Shown one piece after another: positions 59,313 to 64,000 of a stretch of DNA of 64,000 nucleotides. The notes under the pieces are model-generated. The model had not been told where the DNA came from. It did no database searches and was given only the letters and a program-made list of their open reading frames with translations. Made by a program: the position numbers and the translations under genes. The DNA lies in contig NZ_BMQN01000005.1 in assembly GCF_014648135.1 (NCBI RefSeq), forward strand, positions 62,001-126,000, in the 5' to 3' direction. The stretch's first letter is position 1; each line of letters starts with the position of its first letter. Origin of the DNA: Deinococcus sedimenti. GTDB taxonomy: Bacteria; Deinococcota; Deinococci; Deinococcales; Deinococcaceae.

Positions 59313-59963
59313 ATGACCATCAAAGCCGTGATCTTCGACTTCGACGGCACCATCCTCGACACCGAAACCCCCGAATTCACCCACTGGCAGGCCCTCTACC
59401 GCCAACACGACCGCGAACTCCACCTCCACGACTGGCAACGTGGCATCGGCACCTGGGACGCCTTCGACCCCTGGCTCGGCCTCCCCGACCACATCCAACA
59501 GGACCGACACGCCACCCACGAACAACTCCGCGCCGATATCCACCACACCATCCAGAACAGCGACCTCCGCCCCGGCGTCCGACACGTCCTCGACGCCATC
59601 CGACCCGCCGGACTCCGCCTCGCCCTCGCCACCAGCAGCGACCGCGCCTGGGTCGCCCGCTGGCTCCACCAGCATGGTCTGTACGACCACTTCGAAACGC
59701 TTGCCACCCGCGACGACGTCACCCGCGTCAAACCCGACCCCGAGCTCTACACCCTCGCCACCCACCAACTCGGCCTCAAGCCTCACGAATGCCTCGCCGT
59801 CGAAGACAGCCTCAACGGCGCCACCGCCGCCGCTGCCGCCGGACTCCACGTCGTCGTCGTGCCCAACGACGTCACCCGCACACAAGCCTTCCTGCCCGAA
59901 TGGGGACGCGTCGACGGGTACGACGGGGGGCTGGAATCACTGCTGGCGACCGTTCGGGGCTGA
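59313..59963 (+). CDS. HAD-superfamily phosphatase (beta-phosphoglucomutase-like)
   Basis: The 216-residue protein has motif I in VIFDFDGTILDTETPEFTHW (residues 6-25), motif II LALATSSDRAW, the Lys in TRVKPDPELYT, and motif IV in CLAVEDSLNGATAAAAAGL. This is a subclass I HAD phosphatase of the beta-phosphoglucomutase type. TACACT is six bases before the ATG. Codon use is rich in CTC and CAC, like the 3' part of dnaE. The large palindrome begins 17 bases after the stop. Confidence 0.93.
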   Translation: MTIKAVIFDFDGTILDTETPEFTHWQALYRQHDRELHLHDWQRGIGTWDAFDPWLGLPDHIQQDRHATHEQLRADIHHTIQNSDLRPGVRHVLDAIRPAGLRLALATSSDRAWVARWLHQHGLYDHFETLATRDDVTRVKPDPELYTLATHQLGLKPHECLAVEDSLNGATAAAAAGLHVVVVPNDVTRTQAFLPEWGRVDGYDGGLESLLATVRG

Positions 59964-59980
59964 TGCCTCTGGGGAGCCGT

Positions 59981-60516
59981 TGGAAGGGTTGCGCCTGGCG
60001 GCGGGCGTCCCCACCCCCCAGCCCCCTGCCCCCCTGGGGTAGGGGGCTGGGGGAGCTTACGTTGCACTGGGCAGGTATTTCTCTGAGGTGATCAGTGGGT
60101 ATGGGGCGGGTTCGGCCACTGATGGGGTTGCAGACCTCCGGGTTCGCTGCGGGCGCCCCGCGCGCTGCGCGCACGACGGGCTCGTCTGCCACGACGATGG
60201 GGTAGCTCCACACCTTGCCGTGACTCGGAAGGTTCTACTTTTTGGGCTTCTGCCAAAGCGGTCTTTTGAAAGTCGATCAACGGATCGCTTCGTGTTGCCC
60301 TGCCAGCCACCGCAGACCACCACCGGCCGTCGTGCGCGCAGCGCGCGGGCCTTGCGGGGGGCGGCAGGATGGCGTCGAAGCCGGACCCGACACCGCCCAC
60401 CACAAACACGCCGCATCAGGGAAAACTCTTGCCCAGTGCAACGTAAGCCCCCCCTGCCCCTCTGGGGTAGGGGGCTGGGGGGTGGGGCAGCCCGCCGCCA
60501 GGCGCAACCCATCCAA
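59981..60516. repeat. Large imperfect palindrome of two inverted ~200-bp modules
   Basis: The outer arms (59981-60073 and 60430-60516) are nearly perfect inverted copies over about 85 bases, including TTGCGCCTGGCGGCGGGC and TTACGTTGCACTGGGCA. Each arm also has an inner hairpin of CAGCCCCCT and AGGGGGCTG type. Further in, diverged inverted copies continue to the pair CGCGCGCTGCGCGCACGACGG (about 60158) and its reverse (about 60325). A spacer of about 130 bases separates the modules. No gene can be supported in this 584-base stretch. Confidence 0.85.
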
Positions 60517-60547
60517 CGCGACCTGCACACCGTGAGCAGCGGTCAGC

Positions 60548-61951
60548 TCAGATGTCCTCACTCCCGGTGTCCATGCGGACCACGCGTGGCTGGAAGCTGG
60601 CGATGACGTTCACGAGGTCGGTCTGGCGGGCGATGACGTCCTGGATGCGTTTGTAGGCTTGTGGGGCTTCGTCGATGCCGCCGCCGATGAGGGTGACGCC
60701 GCGCTGGGTGAGGTACGCCTGGACGTCTTTTTTGTTGAGGGTGTTGGCGGCGGCTTTGCGGCCGAGTTGGCGGCCTGCGCCGTGGCTGGCGCTGTGCAGG
60801 GCGGCGTCGTGGCCGAGGCCGCGGATGACGTAGCCGGGGTCGGCCATGCTGCCGGGGATGAGGCCGAGTTGGCCTTGGGTGGCGGGGGTGGCGCCTTTGC
60901 GGTGGACGATGAGGTCCTGGCCGTTGACGGTCTGTTTCCAGGCGAGGTTGTGGCTGTTGCTGACCTGCGCGAGGGGCGTGACGTTCAGGGCGCGGGCGAG
61001 GCGGGTGTGGATGAGGTGGTGGTTGGCGAGGGCGTAGCGTCCGGCGAGGTTCATGGCCTGCCAGTACGCCTGTCCGTCTTCGTGGTCGAGGGGGAGCCAA
61101 GCGAGTTTTTTCGCTTCGGGGGCGAGGGTTGGGTGGTGGCGTTCGGCGAGGGCGGTGAAGTGCCCGGCGACCTGCGCGCCGAAGCCGCGGCTGCCGCTGT
61201 GGGAGAGGACCGCGAGGTACTCGCCGGGGTCGAGGCCGAGGTCGGCGGTGGGGAGGGTGAGGGTGCCGAATTCGACGAAGTGGTTGCCGCTGCCGCTGGT
61301 GCCGATCTGCGTGGCGGCCTTGTCGAACAGGTGGCGCAGGATGGGCTGGTCCTGCCAGGTGCTTTCGTGGAGGACCTCGTGGTCCTGGCGGTCGCGTTTC
61401 TCGAAGGCGACGCCCGCGCCGAAGCGGGTGTGCTTCAGCAGGAGGGTGGTGGCCTCGTCGGTGCGCAGTGCATCCGGCTGGATGGGGAGGATGGAGAGCA
61501 TCATGGAGCAGCCGATGTCCACGCCGACGCCGTAGGGAATGACGGCGTTCTCGGTGGCGAGGACCCCGCCGATGGGGAGGCCGTAACCGACGTGCGCGTC
61601 GGGCATGAGGGCTCCGGCGCGGCTGATGGGGAGGCGCATGGCGACGTCCATCTGGCGGTGCGCGCCGGGGTCGATCAGGTCCGCACCCCAGGTGGGGTAG
61701 GGGAGGGGCTGGGCGCGCAGTTCGCTGCCCTTGCGGGCGTCGACGGTGGCCTGCTGCGCAAGGAGCTCGGCGGCGAGCGGAGCGTACACGCCGCCCGCGG
61801 CGTACGCGGCGGGGTTCTGCTGCACGGCGCGCAGTTCGTTCAGGATGTCGTCGCGGGTCAGTCCGGCGGTTTCGCGCTGGGTGGCGGCGGTCTGGGCGAG
61901 GGCGATGGCTTTCTTTTCCAGGCCGAGTTTCACGAGGTGTTTGCCGTTCAT
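60548..61951 (-). CDS. rtcB: RNA-splicing ligase RtcB
   Basis: RtcB joins 2',3'-cyclic-phosphate ends of RNA to 5'-OH ends with GTP and Mn. The 467-residue protein has GVDIGCSMMLSI (metal Cys, near 148), GTSGSGNHFVEFGTL, the histidine-rich SHSGSRGFGAQVAGHF, VHRKGATPATQG and the guanylylation site SASHGAGRQLGRKAA near 395. The full set of motifs makes an active ligase likely. No archease gene is adjacent. A 47-codon ORF with a strong ribosome-binding site precedes it by 13 bases. Confidence 0.94.
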   Translation of the reverse strand: MNGKHLVKLGLEKKAIALAQTAATQRETAGLTRDDILNELRAVQQNPAAYAAGGVYAPLAAELLAQQATVDARKGSELRAQPLPYPTWGADLIDPGAHRQMDVAMRLPISRAGALMPDAHVGYGLPIGGVLATENAVIPYGVGVDIGCSMMLSILPIQPDALRTDEATTLLLKHTRFGAGVAFEKRDRQDHEVLHESTWQDQPILRHLFDKAATQIGTSGSGNHFVEFGTLTLPTADLGLDPGEYLAVLSHSGSRGFGAQVAGHFTALAERHHPTLAPEAKKLAWLPLDHEDGQAYWQAMNLAGRYALANHHLIHTRLARALNVTPLAQVSNSHNLAWKQTVNGQDLIVHRKGATPATQGQLGLIPGSMADPGYVIRGLGHDAALHSASHGAGRQLGRKAAANTLNKKDVQAYLTQRGVTLIGGGIDEAPQAYKRIQDVIARQTDLVNVIASFQPRVVRMDTGSEDI

Positions 61952-61964
61952 GGGTTTCTCTCTT

Positions 61965-62108
61965 TCAGGTGGGCGCGGAGGCGACGGCGCTTCCGGTGGT
62001 GGGGCCTCGGGTGGTGGGTGTCCGGTCGCCGGGATCGCCGTCCGGGGCGTCGGGCGTACTGGGTGTGGCTGTACCGGATGGGGCTGTGCTGGGTGTACCT
62101 GCGGGCAT
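61965..62108 (-). CDS. 47-residue Pro/Thr-rich small ORF upstream of rtcB
   Basis: The peptide is rich in Pro, Thr, Gly and Asp (MPAGTPSTAPSGTATPSTPD at the start) and has no hydrophobic core, so it should be disordered. The site AAAGGAGG with a five-base spacer is one of the best Shine-Dalgarno sequences here, and the stop lies 13 bases before the rtcB ATG. These two facts favour translation. No homology is recognised. It may be a leader affecting rtcB translation or a small partner protein. Confidence 0.5.
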   Translation of the reverse strand: MPAGTPSTAPSGTATPSTPDAPDGDPGDRTPTTRGPTTGSAVASAPT

Positions 62109-62206
62109 GGTCGCCTCCTTTCCCTGAATCGGGTCTGGGTGAGTGTGCCGCGTGGGTGGGGCAGCGGGCATCCGCATGGTGGCGGATGGGCGGCGTAGGC
62201 CAGTGC

Positions 62207-62843
62207 CTACTCCGGCAGCTCGTCCAGTGGCGTGGGGTCGAAGCGGACCCGGTCGGGGATCAGCCGCCCGTTCTGCGCGCGGTACGTCAGGACGAGGCGG
62301 CCCGTGAACGCCCAGGCGCGTTGCACCTCGACCAGCGCGGTCAACTGGCCGCCCTGCACGGTCCAGTGGACCTGATCGCCGACGCGGGTCGCCTCGCCGG
62401 GGGGGACGCCGGGCAGCGGGGGGAGTTTCACGCTGCGGCCGCTCAGGGTCAGGCTGTGGGTGCCCAGGCGCACCTGCTGCCGCAGGTAGGGGACGGGCGG
62501 CGTGACCGGCCACGCCGGTCCCCTCGTCAGTCATCAGGGTCACGAGGACCTCGGGTCGGGCGTCGCCGGTCAGGTCCGTGACGCTCAGGCCGGGCCAGAA
62601 GGTGGGGTTGCTGATCGTGCGCCATGCGGGGAACGTGCGGGTGGTGCCCCCGGCGGTGACGCGCAGCCCGGTCAGCCAGCCCTGGCGGGCGGGGGCGATG
62701 ATCTGCACGGTCACGGCAGGTCCCTCGTGCCGCGCGACGGTCGCCCCGGCGGGGATGCCGCCCGTGGGCGTGGGCACAGGCACCTGACCGGCCAGTGCGG
62801 TGGTCAGGTGCAGGGCGGCGAGCAGCGGCAGCAGGCGGCGCAT
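62207..62843 (-). pseudogene. Secreted VCBS/FG-GAP-like protein, frameshifted
   Basis: A signal peptide (MRRLLPLLAALHLTTALAGQ) and the calcium-loop-like VTDLTGDARPEVLVTLMTDE are in one frame. The remaining ~100 residues, starting VTPPVPYLRQQVRLG and ending at 62207, continue in another. The switch falls near 62501-62525, exactly at the hairpin GACCGGC-CAC-GCCGGTC. One base added or lost would give about 211 residues. It could be a real break, a sequencing error at the hairpin or a programmed shift. The role is unknown, but the next gene has the same loop. Confidence 0.6.
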
Positions 62844-62868
62844 GCCCCATCATGCCGCCCCGGGCGGG

Positions 62869-63453
62869 TCACCGCACCGCGGGGCGCCCCTGCGTGTCGG
62901 GGTGCACCTCGCGGGCGAGGGTGGGGGCGCGGCGGTCCAGACGGAAGCCGAACCCCGTCCAGTGCCACAGGCTCAGCGCGCGGGCGGGCGCGCCGGGCGC
63001 GCTGTAGGTGGTTTCCAGCGTGGCGAGCGTCCCGTCGGGCAGCACGGTCAGCGCCGCGACCGGCTGGAACAGCGCGCTGCCCACCCAGACCTCCCGGTAC
63101 CGGCCGCCACCCAGGGGCCGCAGCACGGCCACGTGGCTGCTGAGGCCGCGCGCGTCGCGGTTTCCCTGGATGGGCGTGGGGCGCGCGGCCCAGCGGGCGG
63201 TGCGCCAGTCCCGCCAGGGTCGCCACACGGCCAGCACGCATTCGGGGGTGCCGTCGCCGGTCACGTCGGCCAGGACGCCGGTTCGCACCTCCCAGTCCGT
63301 GGGGAGGGTCAGGGCCGGGCAGGGCGGCGCGGGCTGCACGGCCGCGCCGCCCTGCCAGTCGCCCGCCGGGGTGAGGCTGCGCCACGGCAGACTGCCGCCG
63401 CCCGCGAGCGCGCCGCCCAGCAGCAGAGGGAGGAGCAGGGAGGCGCGCCTCAC
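62869..63453 (-). CDS. Secreted VCBS/FG-GAP-like protein, unknown function
   Basis: The 194-residue protein has a signal peptide (LLLPLLLGGALAGGGS) and the loop DVTGDGTPECVLAVWRPW, similar to the DLTGDARPEVLV loop of the gene downstream. Such DxTGDxxPE segments bind calcium in beta-propeller repeats. The rest is unrecognised. Its start overlaps the CapA stop (ATGA), so the two are co-translated and probably co-secreted. Confidence 0.65.
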   Translation of the reverse strand: MRRASLLLPLLLGGALAGGGSLPWRSLTPAGDWQGGAAVQPAPPCPALTLPTDWEVRTGVLADVTGDGTPECVLAVWRPWRDWRTARWAARPTPIQGNRDARGLSSHVAVLRPLGGGRYREVWVGSALFQPVAALTVLPDGTLATLETTYSAPGAPARALSLWHWTGFGFRLDRRAPTLAREVHPDTQGRPAVR

Positions 63454-64000
63454 CGGGCCTCCGGGCAGGCGGGGAGTCCCAGGCGCGTCAGGGCCTGTGT
63501 CCGCTGGGGACCGCTGGCGGGCGTCACGCGGCCCGCGCGGGTGCGGGTGGGGGCGGCGCAGGCGCGCGTCACGTCCGGCAGCGGCACGCGCACCACCGCG
63601 CCCACCTGCGCGGACGGGAACGGCTGGTCGAACAGCAGGTTCCCCAGGCTGTACAGCACCAGCGCGGGCCCGCGCGGGCCGGGCAGCACCTCGTGTCCCT
63701 GGAGGACGTGCGGGCCGCTCCCGGCGATCACGGTCGCCCCGGCGGCCACCAGCGCGCGGGCCTGGGTGCGCTGCCGGGTGGTGGTCAGGCCGTACTCCTC
63801 GCCCCAGTGGGCCAGGACGATCACGGCGTCCGCCTGCCGCGCCGCCGCCCGCACGGTCGCTAGGGGGAGGGGGGCCGCGCCGTCGTCCAGCCAGGCCAGG
63901 AACGCGATCCGCTGCCCCCGCACCACGCGGATGGTCGGGACAGCGGTGACGGGGGTCTGCCCGGCGCGGCGCAGCGTGCCCTGCGACTGCTCCTGCCCGG
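63450..64000 (-). CDS. CapA/PgsA-family poly-gamma-glutamate synthesis-like protein (partial)
   Basis: The frame stays open to the window edge, so only the C-terminal ~183 residues are seen. They have the CapA metallophosphatase-like core: VIVLAHWGEEYGLTTTRQRT, ALVAAGATVIAGSGPHVLQG and VLYSLGNLLFDQ. The His of GSGPHVLQ and the Asn of LGN are typical catalytic positions. Relatives make or anchor poly-gamma-glutamate or act as metallophosphatases. The missing part lies beyond 64000. The gene is the first of the three-gene run reading toward 62207. Confidence 0.85.
   Translation of the reverse strand, partial: GQEQSQGTLRRAGQTPVTAVPTIRVVRGQRIAFLAWLDDGAAPLPLATVRAAARQADAVIVLAHWGEEYGLTTTRQRTQARALVAAGATVIAGSGPHVLQGHEVLPGPRGPALVLYSLGNLLFDQPFPSAQVGAVVRVPLPDVTRACAAPTRTRAGRVTPASGPQRTQALTRLGLPACPEAR

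Noticed and set aside
60088..60606. Open frames within the large palindrome
   Set aside because: They run through the inverted arms on both strands, have no promoter or ribosome site, and encode Arg/Ala-rich sequence without domain signals.

Overview
The window looks like a chromosomal segment of a Deinococcus species. It has very high GC with a strong preference for G/C third positions. It carries a caa3-type cytochrome oxidase cluster with a fused subunit I/III, as in Deinococcus-Thermus. It has several 'LAAC'-type lipoproteins, DUF2270 and DUF420 proteins, and a very regular promoter style in which a TANNNT box sits only 5-9 bases before the start codon, so the mRNAs should be leaderless. 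The genus is an inference from these traits; no rRNA is present to confirm it.

Layout. 0-11 kb: housekeeping and scattered genes (LysE exporter, a frameshifted HAD phosphatase, ttcA, a class A penicillin-binding protein, pnp, an aldo/keto reductase, a secreted metallopeptidase). 11-17 kb: a nine-gene co-directional accessory run opposite an HxlR-type regulator (two DHFR-like reductases, a DUF4287/DUF5655 protein, a DHA2-type efflux pump, a DUF1905/YdeI protein, three VOC proteins, an S51 peptidase). It is preceded by a ten-codon ORF with a strong Shine-Dalgarno sequence and a PPP run. 17-24 kb: tldD/pmbA, a molybdopterin oxidoreductase, a third DHFR-like gene and an SDR. 24-33 kb: ruvB, then SCO, fused cytochrome oxidase I/III, subunit II with cytochrome c, ctaB, ctaA and DUF420. 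33-44 kb: MFS, panB, PAS protein, dnaE, a DUF559 gene between near-perfect 51-bp inverted repeats, and pilT. 44-51 kb: nitrilase, GNAT, LD-carboxypeptidase, phosphoesterase, holB, MBL hydrolase and a secreted subtilase. 51-60 kb: membrane proteins, a CDP-alcohol phosphotransferase, an APH-like kinase, an excisionase-type HTH regulator facing an MMPL transporter, DedA and a HAD phosphatase. 60-64 kb: a large imperfect palindrome, rtcB with a 47-codon upstream ORF, and a secreted-protein pair in front of a CapA-type protein cut by the window edge.

The most unusual material is non-coding. It comprises (1) the DUF559 gene with its own TANNNT promoter inside hairpin-bearing inverted repeats, placed exactly between the 3' ends of dnaE and pilT; (2) two diverged copies of a ~200-bp GC-rich module facing each other downstream of the HAD gene; (3) a family of ~150-bp dispersed repeats, two of them very similar, lying directly after gene ends; and (4) a 7-bp G-rich tandem array with quadruplex potential between SCO and the oxidase genes. 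No tRNA, rRNA, CRISPR array or prophage was seen.
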